DNA of 64,000 nt. Origin: Acidomyces sp. 'richmondensis'. Its lineage: Eukaryota > Ascomycota > Dothideomycetes > Mycosphaerellales > Teratosphaeriaceae. Location of the stretch: NCBI GenBank assembly GCA_003545705.1, contig QVLQ01000016.1:124001-188000 (forward strand), written 5' to 3'. Made by a program: the position numbers and the translations under genes. Positions within the stretch are counted from its first letter, which is position 1; each line of letters starts with the position of its first letter. The notes beneath the pieces are model-generated. The model was not told where the DNA came from, did no database searches, and saw nothing but the letters and a program-made list of their open reading frames with translations. Below, piece after piece: positions 1 through 11,630 of the stretch.

Positions 1-204
1 GTTTTAAAACAGACTCGAGATTGTGCGATGCGAGTGCATTTTACTGCACCTGTGATCAAATCTATGCTATGATGGTGCATGCTCAACATAATCCCTCCGC
101 CTCAACACCGCCCGTAGGCGTTCTGTGACACCACTACGCCGGAAACGCCATACAAGTCCATGATCAAGTTTCGTTGTTCCTGAGCCATTTCAATCATGGT
201 GACA

Positions 205-1869
205 TTAGCTGCTTCCTGTGCTCGTATGCATGGGCATCCCAGGCGGCTGCGGCAACGTTCCGGACATTTGCTGCACATGCGACTGCATTCCTCCGCTGGG
301 ACTGGCCGTCTTGCTGTCTTCGCCCATTCGCTTCTTCTCTTTTTTTGCCCATCGCAGCCCGCAAGCATTACACAGCGTCTTCGGGCCTTTCGGTCCCTTC
401 CGCCACTCTGGTGAATCGAGGGTGCCACAATCGGCGCAGACATACTCATCGGCGACCTTCAACTTCTTCTTCTCCTTCTTGCTGCCGTCTCGGTCTCGGT
501 CAAGTAAGATGGCGATACCGGCATCGCCTCGGATTAGCGCTGGGGATGTGTCTCCCGTGCTGATTCCGTGACTCCGCTCCCCGTCACGGTATCTTAGGCC
601 GGTAATGAGCTCGATCCCTTCCAAATGGCTCGATGACGCTTCATAGCGCGACATTTTGTCTGCAATGCTATCTGGTTTTTGGGCCGATAGCGCACTGTCG
701 AGATTTTTCTGCGTAAGTGCGGTGTTTGACATTGCTGGCTTTGCGGGCGGCGGCATGCCATGGTGATTCGGCGTGAAGGTAGATTTTTCGGATGAGCCGT
801 CTATGGGCGGTCTTGAGGCCGGAGCCCGCGACTCTGAAGGAGTAGTGCCAGGGTGCGACATGCCTTGTTCCCTATACAACCGGTCTTGCTCCGCATTCTC
901 TTCCATTTCTTCCCGCTTTAACTCTTCTATGCGCTTCAGGAGTCGCTCATTCTCAATCTTGTGCTCTAAAAACGAATCCAGCAAGGCTGCGTTTCCCGTC
1001 GGATACGGCCGTGCCATCATGAAAAAGCCTCGACAGAGCCCAGGAATGGGCGCCCCATTCCCACGCGCTAAGCTTTGATTGTATCCCTGCCCTGACACCG
1101 CAGGCTCATGGGAGATGTGTGGATGTCCATCACATTCGAAAATCCTGTAGGTGCCGTCCTCTTTCTTGAAGCGATAGAAGAACCGCAGATTGTTTCCACT
1201 CGCTATGCTCTCGTTGAACTCCCTCATGAAGATGCCGCTATCGTCGGGATGAACATACTCGCTAATAAACTTCCCGATCAGCATGTGGGCTTCATAACCA
1301 GTGATGGCTTTGCAAGATGGCGACACGTAAAGTATTCTCCCGTCGGGCGTGAGGATGTGCAAAAAGTCCTTCAGCTCCTCGATGATGCGCTGGGACCAAT
1401 TTCGTCGTTTGGTAAATTCGGTCAACGTGCTCGAACCTTGCGGTGCTGGCATGCCGAAGCCTGTTGGCAATGGCCCCGCCCCCACCCCACTCGTGTTGTT
1501 CGCGTCTTGCAAAGGTGTTGACGCGACGACAGATTCGCCTTGTCCCGCGCTCGATACGAGACTCTGCTCGGTGCCCGCCGCTGTCGTCGGCGCCTGTCCT
1601 GGGTGCAGTGGAGTAAAGACAGCATCAGCGCCGACCTGCGACATGTCCAAATCCAGGTCCATGGGCAGCGACATGTCTATATCGAGGCCGTTGATTAGCC
1701 CATCAGGCCCATCTCCCAACAACGAAAGGTCACCCGACGGTCCCATCGCGCTGCTGGCAGGCATAACCACACCACCGAACCCGGCACCGCTCTCCCGGAA
1801 GGCGCCGTCATGGGCCAAAGCCGGTGCAGCAGTAGTTCCAGGCACTGCCCCGGGGAGGAATCCTGACAT
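205..1869 (-). CDS. wc-2: White collar 2-like PAS/GATA transcription factor
   Basis: A single 554-residue exon. Residues 1-150 are low complexity with an acidic Met/Asp/Leu patch (61-77). A PAS domain follows at about 157-275, starting at the WSQRIIEELKDFLHILTP segment. A GATA zinc finger near the C-terminus has Cys478, Cys481, Cys500 and Cys503; its 18-residue loop is the WC-2 form. A basic KKEKKKLKV patch precedes the finger. In the family, WC-2 (LreB) pairs with the blue-light photoreceptor WC-1 through PAS domains to drive light-induced and clock genes in the nucleus. No LOV-type flavin-binding Cys motif is seen, as expected for WC-2 rather than WC-1. The gene is head-to-head with rad50. 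The length matches filamentous ascomycete WC-2, and I see no intron. Confidence 0.95.
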   Translation of the reverse strand: MSGFLPGAVPGTTAAPALAHDGAFRESGAGFGGVVMPASSAMGPSGDLSLLGDGPDGLINGLDIDMSLPMDLDLDMSQVGADAVFTPLHPGQAPTTAAGTEQSLVSSAGQGESVVASTPLQDANNTSGVGAGPLPTGFGMPAPQGSSTLTEFTKRRNWSQRIIEELKDFLHILTPDGRILYVSPSCKAITGYEAHMLIGKFISEYVHPDDSGIFMREFNESIASGNNLRFFYRFKKEDGTYRIFECDGHPHISHEPAVSGQGYNQSLARGNGAPIPGLCRGFFMMARPYPTGNAALLDSFLEHKIENERLLKRIEELKREEMEENAEQDRLYREQGMSHPGTTPSESRAPASRPPIDGSSEKSTFTPNHHGMPPPAKPAMSNTALTQKNLDSALSAQKPDSIADKMSRYEASSSHLEGIELITGLRYRDGERSHGISTGDTSPALIRGDAGIAILLDRDRDGSKKEKKKLKVADEYVCADCGTLDSPEWRKGPKGPKTLCNACGLRWAKKEKKRMGEDSKTASPSGGMQSHVQQMSGTLPQPPGMPMHTSTGSS

Positions 1870-2596
1870 TGGGACGCCTAGGCGCCCGCTTCGCCGGCCG
1901 GCCTTTCCTGCGCGGGACTGCTATAGATCGTCGATTGCTCGAGATTTTTGCTCGGATGGCGCCACTCTCATGGCAAGTTTGGGATCGCTGATGACATCCT
2001 GCATGCAGGGAACCTCAGAGGACGGCGTGCCGTATATTCCCGCGGCGCGATCCGTCAACTTGCCTTCATTCAGCGCGATTGGCCAGGCGTCACGTGAGTG
2101 ATGCAAATAGTCGACCCGTGAATGGTGAAGGAATATGATCTAGTCTCGGTGGCGTTGGATGGTTGGACGGGTGAGGTGTCTTTTTAGACCTGCAGCAGTA
2201 GCGGTACATGAGACGTTGGCGCCGCAAGAGACAAACATTTCGCTGCCTGCATGTGATATGGGGGCAGTGTTTGGAATATCCGCTAAGGACCGGGCCGCGT
2301 CCCGTGACCTCGCTCCATGAACGCGATATGGGATATCCAATACGGAAGTTCTGCCTGGTAGGGGAAACGCGAGGCTTCTCATATCGTCCGTCTGTGAAGT
2401 TGCGAGGGTGTATCAAACACCCCGGTAAATGGTCGGGTGGCAAATTGCAAGCACGAGTGCGATGTATTGCGCCAAGTGGTCCATCCAGTCACCAGATCCT
2501 CCCATTCTCCTTCAACCCTTCCTCTTCCTACAATAATTATCCTTCAAGATTATTGGCACGCCATCCAGAGAGGCGTAGTTAGAATTGGGCATCATC
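1870..2596. promoter_or_regulatory. Divergent intergenic region between wc-2 and rad50
   Basis: These 727 bases separate the two start codons and must hold both promoters. A pyrimidine-rich CT/TCCTTC tract just before the rad50 ATG (about 2500-2540) is typical of fungal core promoters. Open frames here (for example 2208-2582) have no family resemblance and are treated as chance. I could not pick out a convincing binding site. Confidence 0.5.
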
Positions 2597-5500
2597 ATGT
2601 CGATGATTGACAAGCTGTCCATCTTGGGCATTCGGTCCTTCGATAATACTCATTCAGAGGTGATACAGTTCCACAAGCCGTTGACCCTCATCGTCGGCGC
2701 GAATGGCAGTGGAAAGACCACCATCATCGAATGTCTCAAATATGTCACCACTGGAGAGCTGCCGCCCAACTGCAAAACGGGAGCATTCGTTCATGATCCG
2801 AAGGTTTGTGGCGAGAGCGAGGTGTTGGCCCAGATCAAGCTGTCCTTCAAGGACCAGCAAGGAGCTCGGATGGTGTGTACACGCAATCTGCAGCTGAGCG
2901 TCAGAAAAACCACCGGGGCGCGCACGTTCAAGACGCTTGAAGGGACGATTCTCATGATGAAAGACGGCGAAAAGAACACGATGAGTTCACGGGTGGCGGA
3001 GATGAATACCATGGTACGCCGGCTGAACCCTCTTTGATGTCCAACTGATTTCGATTCTGACCGTTGTTGGTGATCCAGATGCCAATGTATCTCGGTGTGT
3101 CTAAAGCAATCCTGGACAATGTCATCTTCTGTCACCAAGACGAATCTCTCTGGCCACTTGCGGCCCCTGCGGATCTCAAGAAGCGGTTTGATGAGATCTT
3201 CGAAGCCATGAAGTACACCAAGGCCATCGAAAACATCAAGCTGCTGCAGAAGAATCAGCGGGCGGCACTTATCGAACATCGAAAGGACGCCGAATTCGCG
3301 AAGATCAACAAAGAAAAAGGCAAGAAGATTGAAAAGCAAGCCGAGAAGCTGAACGCTGAATGTGAGGAACTTCGCAAGCAGCATGCGGACTTTGAAGACC
3401 GCATCAAGCAAGCTGCGCGCAACGCTGAAGCCGCCTGGCAAAAAGCCGAGACTGCCGGCATGATCGTGGGCGAGTTGACTGGGAAGCGTATCCAGCAGCA
3501 TACAAAGGAGGAGAGTGTGCAGAGCCTGCGCCAGAATCTTCAGGAGATGTCCGAGCCCGATGACGTCCTCCAGCGCATGCTCGAGCAGTACGAGGAGCGT
3601 GTGCAGCGCTACGAAGAGGACCTCAATAAGCAGAAGCAGCAGTATGGAAACCTCAGTGGTGAAATCCAGCAGGCGCGAAACCGAGTTAGTGCCAAGGAAC
3701 GCGAATGTGGTACTTACGAAGCGGAGGCGCAGAGATATGACCGCCAAGTTCAGAGTCGCGGGAAAGTGGTGAAGGAGACTGCCCGCAGTCACAATATCCG
3801 CGGTTTTGACATGGAGATAGATGATAGCCAGGTTCGGGAGTTTATGGATCGCATTACTAAAATGGCACGAGACCAGAACGCGGCGTTTGAGCGGGCCAGG
3901 CGGGAGACCCACGAGGCATTGCAAGGTGCTCAAAATATATTGAGCGAGATCAATCAAAGGAAGACCTCTCTCACATCCAAGAAGGAGAGCTCAAGACAGT
4001 CTATTGCGACAAACGACAGCAAGATCGAGAATCTGCAAAGTGAATTAAATCGTATCCATGTTGATGAAGGTGGGAAAGCGACCATGGAGATTAGCCTGCG
4101 CGATACCGAGACTCGTCTGCAGAATGCGAAGTGGGAGATGAAGGGAGCAGGATGGGACGACGAATTACAAGCAACAGAAGCGGAGCTTAGAACGCTTGAT
4201 GGTCGCAAGGAGATCCTTGAAGCTGAGCTGGTTGAAGGCACTCGACAGGCTAAAAAGTCTGCTCATTTAGATTTTATAAAGAAAGAGTTGACCGATCGTG
4301 AGACGCGATTGGAGACGATGTGCGCTGCGCACACAGACAAGATTAGCATGTATCTGGGCAACAACTGGTCACCCCAGACAATCGATGCGGACTTTCAACG
4401 TATTTTGGCCGAGCATCAAAGCCAGGTAACTGATGCTGAGCGACAGCGAGACGGTGTGAGTCGCGAGAAAGAACAGCTCGACTATCAGCTGAATGCATGC
4501 AAGAAAGATCTCTTCTCAAAGAAACAATCTTTGAAGGAAGCTGCTGACAAGATTCGAGAGGTAATGGAATGTGAGCCTGCAGACTATCCTATGGAGATGC
4601 GGGATCTAGAGCAGGGTGTGGACGAGCTCAAATCTGACACGGAGTCAAGCAAGATGCTCTTTGAATACTTCAGCGAATGCATCAAGGCTGCACGAAGTAA
4701 CCAACCTGCATGCAGAACGTGCACGAAGCCGCTGAAGAATGCGAAAGAAGTAGATGTGCTTATTAAACGTCTGGAGAAGGAGCGAAAGGACGTCGAGGAG
4801 CAGATCGAAGATGCGCCGGAGCAGCTTAAAAAGGCCGAAGAGACTCTCAAAAACGCTAAATCGGTCAACACACACTTTGACACGTGGAATAGGCTCAAGG
4901 AGAAAGAAATTCCCTCTGCTGAGACTCTAGAAAAGGAATTGATGGACAAAAGAGAGAAGCTGATAGACCAGTTAGAGAGCCATGACGAAGAAGTTGGTCT
5001 TCGACAGGCGGCAAAGCGAGACGTGGAAGCTATTTCACGCACGGTGGAAACCATTGCGAAACTCAATACTGACATTTTGGTCTTCAAGCAGCAAGTGGAA
5101 GAGCTCTCGGCGACACAGCAAGCCAGTGGGATGTCTCGGGGACTTGACCAAATTCAGAACGATATCATGAAGGTGAATGATGAAGTACGTGCCGTCAAGG
5201 CCCACTTATTAAAGGTCACTGGTGACCGGGAGAGGGCGCGCAATCAGATCAACGGGCTCGAGCTCGAGTTGCGCGACATTCAGAGCAAGCTAAGCACCGC
5301 AGAATACCAACTCAAAGAGAAAAGGTCACTCGAGAAGCAGATTGAGGAAGTGAAGAATCTCAGCAATGCAGAGCGTGATGCGGTGGATACGATCAACAAG
5401 GAACTTCAAGAATTGGTCCCTCAACTCTCCCAAGCGCAGGTGAAATATGACGATATCGCGCGTCGTGGTGCTGAGAAGGATCGCGAACTTCAGGCTGAGG

Positions 5501-6582
5501 TCAATAAATTGAGCAGCAGTATCAACCAACTAAAAATGGCCAACGAGGAAATCGAAGCGTATGAAGCGAAAGGTGGCCGCTATCAACTTACGAGCTGCAG
5601 ACGTGAGGTAGAGCAGTTGCAAAACGAAGTCACCAGACTGGAGGACAAGCAAAATATCATCATACGGTCGGTCAAAGCCCTGGAAGATCAGCTCCGCAAC
5701 AGTGCGGAGACAAAGCGAAGCATTGCGGACAATCAACGTTACCGTAGAGATCTTCGCGCACTGCAGCAGGTCCGCGAGGAGATCGCCGAACTCGAGAAGC
5801 ACAATGCGGAGGAAGACAAGGCCCGCTATGAGCAGGAAGGCACCAAGTGGCAAATGCAGCGCAATAAACTTGCCGCCGAGCAGGCAACAGTAATCGGATC
5901 ACTCAAATCTAAGGATGAGAATCTGGTCCAACTGCTTGCCGACTACGACACAGACTATAAGGATGCAGCAAGAAAATACAAGGAAGCACATATCAAGCTC
6001 GAGGCGACCAAGGCGTGCGTCGAGGATTTGGGTCGCTATGGCGGTGCGCTTGACAAGGCCATTATGAAATTTCACTCGCTGAAGATGGAAGAGATCAATC
6101 GCATCATCGGTGAACTTTGGCGCAAGACATACCAAGGCACTGACGTCGACACCATTCTAATCCGCAGCGAGAGCGAAAACATCAAGAGCAACAAGAGCTA
6201 CAACTACCGAGTGTGCATGGTGAAGCAAGATGCCGAGATGGACATGCGCGGTCGGTGTTCCGCCGGGCAGAAAGTGCTTGCCTCCATCATCATCCGTCTC
6301 GCGCTAGCGGAGTGCTTCGGCGTGAATTGCGGTCTGATCGCTCTTGATGAACCGACAACTAATCTCGACCACGAGAATATCCGGGCTCTTGCTGAAAGCC
6401 TATCGGAGATCATCCAGGTGCGTCGCCAGCAGAAGAATTTCCAACTCATCGTTATCACACATGATGAAGACTTCCTGAGGTACATGAACTGCGGCGATTT
6501 TGCGGACGTGTATTATCGTGTCTCGCGCTCTGAGAGCCAAAAGAGCAGGATTGAGCGCCAAAGCATCGCCGAAGTGATTTGA
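2597..6582 (+). CDS. rad50: Rad50 DNA double-strand-break repair ATPase
   Basis: Two exons, 2597-3013 and 3079-6582, with a 65-nt GT-AG intron, give 1306 residues, the usual Rad50 size. The N-terminal half of the ATPase has Walker A GANGSGKT at residues 34-41. It is followed by YLGVSKAILDNVIFCHQ, a Rad50 hallmark, then a very long charged coiled coil. The zinc hook C-R-T-C is at about 684-687. The C-terminal lobe has the ABC signature (CSAGQKVLAS) and Walker B with D-loop (LIALDEPTTNLD). In the family, Rad50 with Mre11 and Nbs1/Xrs2 tethers and processes broken DNA ends and telomeres. The ATG at 2597 gives the conserved start KLSILGIRSFD. The first exon ends on ATG and the second begins with ATG, so the junction reads Met-Met. 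I see no damage. Confidence 0.97.
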
Positions 6583-8250
6583 GAGATGATGTTGTGCGCG
6601 ATGATGGCGAGGTGAGGGGTGGATCGCGAAAGGAAGACAAACGCCGAAAGTTGTACTGGATATCCCATTTGTAGCTGTCAAGCTTTTGCAGACTTTAGAC
6701 AGCACAGTACATGATATGATCGCTACACAAAGATCACAACATCGAAAATGCAACAAGCTGATGTATCTATGCCCGCAGAGTGATCGCAAGAAGACTAGCC
6801 AGAAAAGGAGAAAGCAGCTAAGTTAGTCGACGGTCTTACCGGTACGCCATAAGTTTAATGCACTTCCCAATCGCGCCATACCAAGCGCTGCAACTCCTTT
6901 TAACTCGCGCATACCTATATATCGGCCTTCCTCAGCGGTCTCTCCTGTGAATCGGTATGAAAGCTCTGTTTGCCTATCCAAACTTGTTTAACATCTTTCA
7001 TCAAACTGGCAGGCTAAGAGACGAAGTATGGATGTGGCCACCTCATAAAACTCGAATATGCCGTCGGTCGCTCAGTCGCAATGCCAAAGGTTAATGTACG
7101 TCGGCATTGACGCGACAGCGTTGCAGGTGTCTGAGCTGTGACCCTTGAAATCGCGGACGATTACACATCAAGATCTGGAAATAACCTGGCCGCAACCACG
7201 ATTTTTTTTAATTTATTTGCGTGCATACAAAACACATTTGCGGACACCCTATCAATGAGAAACGTAAAGATTCTGGTGATGCCCAGCGGTGCTGCTCCTG
7301 ACGTTAGTGTATTGTGAGATGTGTAGCGAAGGCGCATTGTGGCGAGCGGAGCGCATGTGGCGTGCTGACCTCACGAGTCGTCAAGTGGGCACTGTTCTGA
7401 GTTTGTCGATCACGTCGGCGATCTGGGAAGTTTTACACATTTTAATTATCGTGGAAATGTTGGCAACTCATCATCTGAAGAGTTTACTTAGGTGCACGAG
7501 CATACGGGAACCGAGTTCACACGAATGGACTGCACACACACGCATCTCAAGCAAGGTTTTTGGGCAGCTGTGCGGCCAAGGTGATTGGCATTTGACTCCC
7601 GTTCAGAGCGAGGGCTTGGCTGCACAGGAACAGGAATAATCGACCGGGAGTGGCTGCGCTAGGAGGCGATCTTGAGACAGCTGCTTAGAGGCTCGCCATT
7701 TCTCGCCCTGCCAGCTCACATGCGACAACACGCTCCATGGCCAGACTGGAGACAATGACCCACCACCCGACGCTAAGCCCTCTGGGCGACAACAGAGATG
7801 GATAACGGTAGGATTGTTGGGCTTTTCTCACTCGACCTCTCCTTTGCCGCGCTCTCCTGCTTTCACTGCCATCCTCTACCGCTCTCGAACACTTTTCGTA
7901 TCAATAGCACTTCATTTGGACGCTGGCTGGCCGTACAATTGCCGCCACCCTTACTCATCCCATTAACTATCATTATTGCATTTTGAACTTCGCCTCTATC
8001 CCCGTTTTTCAGCTTTTCCACCAATTTTCCCAGCTTGCGAACCGTATTATTATCTAGGATGACAGGGTGACTACACACAGCAAGCTCTGCAATTCACCAA
8101 TAAGCACCGACAATCTGAGTGTGTTGTTTGTTTCAAAAGCTTCATTGTTGATCAGTTGAACTCACCCGATCGCACGACGGCCTTCTCGTCTCTCGTTCAT
8201 TGTTTGCTCTCGCCACACGGAGGGCTGATTCAACCTAACGCGCAACCGCG
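6583..8250. other. Gene-free stretch between rad50 and the GH5 gene
   Basis: About 1.67 kb with only short unconvincing frames (7289-7639 plus is the longest; its composition is not protein-like and no family is recognised). The last 400 bases are pyrimidine-rich and probably hold the promoter and leader of the downstream secreted glucanase. No repeat or RNA gene was recognised. Confidence 0.5.
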
Positions 8251-9633
8251 ATGAGAACCTCCATCGCTGGCGTAGCCTTCTGGGCTGCGCAACTCACAGC
8301 TGCCGCACCGTAAGTAGCATCATCTGCTAGTCCACCATTGAAGCTGCTAAACCTGTGGCAAGAGCATTGCGCAAACGATCGACCGGGCCGACGGGGGGGT
8401 TCGACTGGGGACATGAAAAGATGCGCGGAGTAAATCTCGGCGGCTGGCTGGTCCTTGAACCATGGATTACACCCTCGATTTTCGAGGCGTATCCAGATTC
8501 ACAAGGCATCGTAGATGAGTACACGCTCTGCCACTCTCTTGGGAACCAAACGGCGCATGACGACGTTTTGAAACCTCACTGGGACAGCTGGATCACGCTG
8601 CCAGATATGCAGAAAATCGCTGCGGCTGGGTTCAATGTCGTTCGAATTCCTGTCGGTTTTTGGGCGTATGACAATTCGGGAACGCCGTATGCCAGCGGCG
8701 CTGCACCGTACGTGGAGAAAGCGATCGTTTGGGCTCGCCAGGTAGGCGTCAAGGTGATTGTGGATCTTCATGGAGTGCCTGGCTCGCAGAATGGATTCGA
8801 TAATTCAGGTCATCGCATTCCAGTGCCTCAGTGGCAGACGGGCCACACCGTTGCACGTACAATGGCTGTCCTGAAGACTATTCAGACATGGTACGGTAGC
8901 TCTGAATACGACGATGTCGTCGCAGGCATCGAGCTGGTAAATGAACCCTTGATCTCTGAGCTCAAGGGTGGTTTGGACGAGACCAAGCAGTATGAGCAGG
9001 ACGGCTATGCTCAACAACGAGAGATTTCTGACAGTCGTGTTGTTGTGATTCAGGACGGCTTTCAAGCACCTAGCTCGTACAATGGCTGGCTAACACCGTC
9101 CGATAACAATGCGCAATGGGTCTCAATAGACCATCACGAGTATCAGGTTTTTACAAATCAGCTTGTCGCCATGGTTCCTTGGCAACATCGCCAATACGTC
9201 TGCAACAACGCATATTCGTACTCAGGTGCTGATAAATGGACTTTCGTGGGCGAGTGGAGCGCAGCCATGACGGATTGTGCAGTCGGCCTCAACGGTTACC
9301 TCGTCGGTGCACGCTACGACGGAACTTATCCAGGATCGACATATGTGGGTTCTTGCGCCAATATTAATGAAATCCAGGCCTGGAACCAGACTTTCCGTGA
9401 CGATTCACGGGGCTATATCGAGGCTCAGATGGAGGTCTTTGAGCATTACACTCAGGGCTGGTAAGCATCACGGAAGATTATATGTCTGTTTTGGCGATAC
9501 TGATCATGACAGGATTTTCTGGACTTGGAAAACAGAGAAATCGCCCGAGTGGGACGCTCAGCGCTTGATAGACGCTGGCATTTTCCCTCAGCCCTTGACA
9601 AGCCGCAAATTCGCGCAAATCTGTCAATACTAG
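8251..9633 (+). CDS. Secreted exo-beta-1,3-glucanase, glycoside hydrolase family 5
   Basis: Three exons, 8251-8309, 8363-9460 and 9513-9633, join in frame to 425 residues. The first exon encodes a signal peptide (MRTSIAGVAFWAAQLTAAAP). The next exon begins with a dibasic KR, so Kex2-type maturation is likely. GH5 (EXG1) features are RGVNLGGWLVLEPWITP near the mature N-terminus, the acid/base Glu214 in LVNEP and the nucleophile Glu317 in VGEW. The end of the fold, IFWTWKTE and PEWD, lies in exon 3. Without the last intron the frame would stop at TAA right after GW, losing this conserved end, so the third exon is well supported. The known family role is trimming beta-1,3-glucan at the cell wall or outside the cell. 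It is transcribed in the same direction as the omega-amidase but has no functional link to it. Confidence 0.93.
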
Positions 9634-10160
9634 AAGACCACTTAAAGGCGGACTCTCACTGATAGTCATCATATATGACGGCCAAGTAATGAGTATGCGA
9701 GAAGGCCTGATAAATCTAATGACAATGATGGCGAGGAGCGGACAGGATGTCCACGATGCGATGTGCTCATTATATAGCTTCGCTCGATACTCTAGTCTGA
9801 GGACCCACCACTTGCTATTTCACAGTCACTAACATATAAATAATTGGTTTCGTAGACATAGTATACATGTCAATACGCATCTTTCAAGATTTTGTTCATG
9901 TCAATGGAAACATTTACGCTCTAATCTGCCAAATGCGACCGCCCCGTCTTCGTTTTGCGAAACCAGGTCGCAATCTCCTTACATGAGTTTGAATGATATG
10001 GCTGTAGTTGGTGGAGCCTGTACTATCATGTGCCATTTTGTGTGTCCAGTATGTTTTGTGGTAAGGCAAGCTTTTCAATGCCACCGTCACCACGCCCCTC
10101 CAACCTATCCCGGAAACTGTCATTTGTGCTTACCTGAACCACGCACATGCCTATATAACC
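9634..10160. other. Intergenic region, 527 bases
   Basis: Contains the 3' flank of the glucanase and the promoter of the nitrilase-family gene. AT-rich blocks (about 9770-9900) and a CT-rich stretch before 10161 are seen. No coding frame is convincing. Confidence 0.45.
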
Positions 10161-11057
10161 ATGGCGAAGCTCTTGAAGAAACCCCTGAAGCTTGCACTTA
10201 TACAGCTCGCCTCGGGCGCAGATAAGACACTTAACCTCCAACACGCCCGAAGTAAAGTCTTGGAGGCTGCTCGAACCGGTGGAGCCAATCTGGTAGTTTT
10301 ACCGGAGTGCTTCAACTCCCCGTACGGCACCAAGTATTTCCCCAAATATGCGGAGACGCTATTGCCTTCTCCACCAAGCAGAGAACAATCACCAAGCTTT
10401 CATGCTCTAAGTGAAATGGCAAGAGAAGGGAAGGTGTGGTTGGTAGGCGGCAGCATTCCTGAATATAACGAAGAAGTTAAAAAGTGGTACAACACCAGCT
10501 TGATCTTTAACCCGGAAGGGAACCTGGTGGAAACACACCGGAAGGTGCATCTATTCGACATTGACATTCCAGGCAAGATTACGTTTAAGGAAAGCGATGT
10601 CTTGTCTCCTGGCAATAAGCTTACGATCATTGATCTTCCCGAATATGGAAAGCTTGCAGTGGCCATATGTTACGACGTGCGGTTTCCGGAAATGGCCATG
10701 ATTGCTGCACGAAAAGGTTGCTTCCTTCTCTTGTATCCAGGTGCTTTCAACCTCACGACAGGTGAATTACACTGGGAGCTTCAAGCTAGGGCAAGAGCAA
10801 TGGACAATCAGGTTTATGTCGGCTTGTGTAGTCCGGCTCGTGACATGCAGGCCGATTACAATGCTTGGGGGCATAGTATGGTCGTCGATCCGAATGCGAA
10901 AATTATGGAGGAGCTGGATGAGAAAGAGGGTATTGTGTATGCGGATCTGAGTGGCGAAAGAATTGAAGAGGTGAGGAAAGGTATACCAATATACACCCAG
11001 AGACGTTTCGACGTGTACCCGGATGTATCTGAAGGGAAAGTGAGATATGAGGAGTAA
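10161..11057 (+). CDS. Omega-amidase / Nit2-type carbon-nitrogen hydrolase
   Basis: Single exon of 298 residues covering one nitrilase-superfamily domain. The catalytic triad is visible: Glu49 in VVLPECF, Lys128 in THRKVHLFDIDIPG, and Cys170 in AICYDVRFPE. The spacing and the VHLFDIDIPGKITFKESD block match the Nit2/yeast Nit3 branch. These enzymes hydrolyse alpha-ketoglutaramate and alpha-ketosuccinamate to the keto acids plus ammonia, as metabolite repair after glutamine transamination. There is no signal peptide, so it is cytosolic or mitochondrial; a short basic Leu/Lys N-terminus leaves mitochondrial import possible. The ATG at 10161 places the beta-strand LKLALIQLA at the normal position. 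Nothing looks damaged. Confidence 0.94.
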   Translation: MAKLLKKPLKLALIQLASGADKTLNLQHARSKVLEAARTGGANLVVLPECFNSPYGTKYFPKYAETLLPSPPSREQSPSFHALSEMAREGKVWLVGGSIPEYNEEVKKWYNTSLIFNPEGNLVETHRKVHLFDIDIPGKITFKESDVLSPGNKLTIIDLPEYGKLAVAICYDVRFPEMAMIAARKGCFLLLYPGAFNLTTGELHWELQARARAMDNQVYVGLCSPARDMQADYNAWGHSMVVDPNAKIMEELDEKEGIVYADLSGERIEEVRKGIPIYTQRRFDVYPDVSEGKVRYEE

Positions 11058-11162
11058 GGCGTTAAAGCGTAAAGTTTTCGCATTTAATTGTGTGTACATG
11101 TAGGTACATATGTATGCATGTGATTCGATCGAATCCTGACGTGTAGAAACAGCACCGAAGGG

Positions 11163-11630
11163 ATGGCAGCAAGCATGAGCGAAGCCGACGCCCTCAGGAA
11201 ACTGGATCCGCCGTATCTTCGCAGTTGCCTCATTAAGTCTCAAGGCGTGAGACTAAGTGCTTGTCAGCAGCACGCGCGGCCGCACTGTCTTGTAAGTACG
11301 CATCATCTGGTCCTCACCGACGCTTTCAATCCCAGATTCATTCTCTTAACACTCGTTATCTTCCTTTCGTTTTATCTCATTGCCGCCACTTCCACCTCAT
11401 CCTAGCCAGAACGTGACGCTGGCTGATAATCTCGACTTTTCCTCGCGTAGCATCTAGCGCTCTTTTTGTCCAGCCGCACTTGAATTAAACAGGAGCAAGA
11501 TGTCGATGTGCTAGCTTGGCCTCCATATCAACCCAACTCTGGCCCCGACCCCTACGAATGTTCATACAAGCAGCAGTACTACGGATATGGGAATGTCTTC
11601 CCCTGTGTTGATTGCCGGACAAGTGCGTGA
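11163..11630 (+). CDS. Hypothetical small two-exon protein (88 aa)
   Basis: ATG at 11163 opens a 43-codon exon ending at a perfect GTAAGT donor (11292). The acceptor AAACAG at 11492 re-opens the same phase for 45 codons to TGA at 11628-11630. The second exon is Tyr/Pro/Cys rich (ECSYKQQYYGYGNVFPCVDC) and reads like real coding sequence rather than noise. The protein has several Cys (three in exon 1, three in exon 2), hinting at a small disulfide or metal-binding protein, but I recognise no family. It overlaps the start of the following long ORF by 44 bases in a different frame. The two cannot both be correct as drawn unless the long ORF starts later or the exon is spliced onward. The join is inference. 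Confidence 0.45.

Noticed and set aside
2791..3957. 388-codon minus-strand frame across rad50
   Set aside because: Antisense shadow of the Rad50 coiled-coil; Leu-rich because the sense strand is Lys/Glu/Gln rich.
7289..7639. 116-codon plus-strand frame
   Set aside because: Isolated, no recognisable domain, and no splice partners found.
8310..8362. Reading through this segment as coding in the GH5 gene
   Set aside because: Contains a stop; GT-AG splicing gives a signal peptide joined in phase to the Kex2 site and the GH5 domain.
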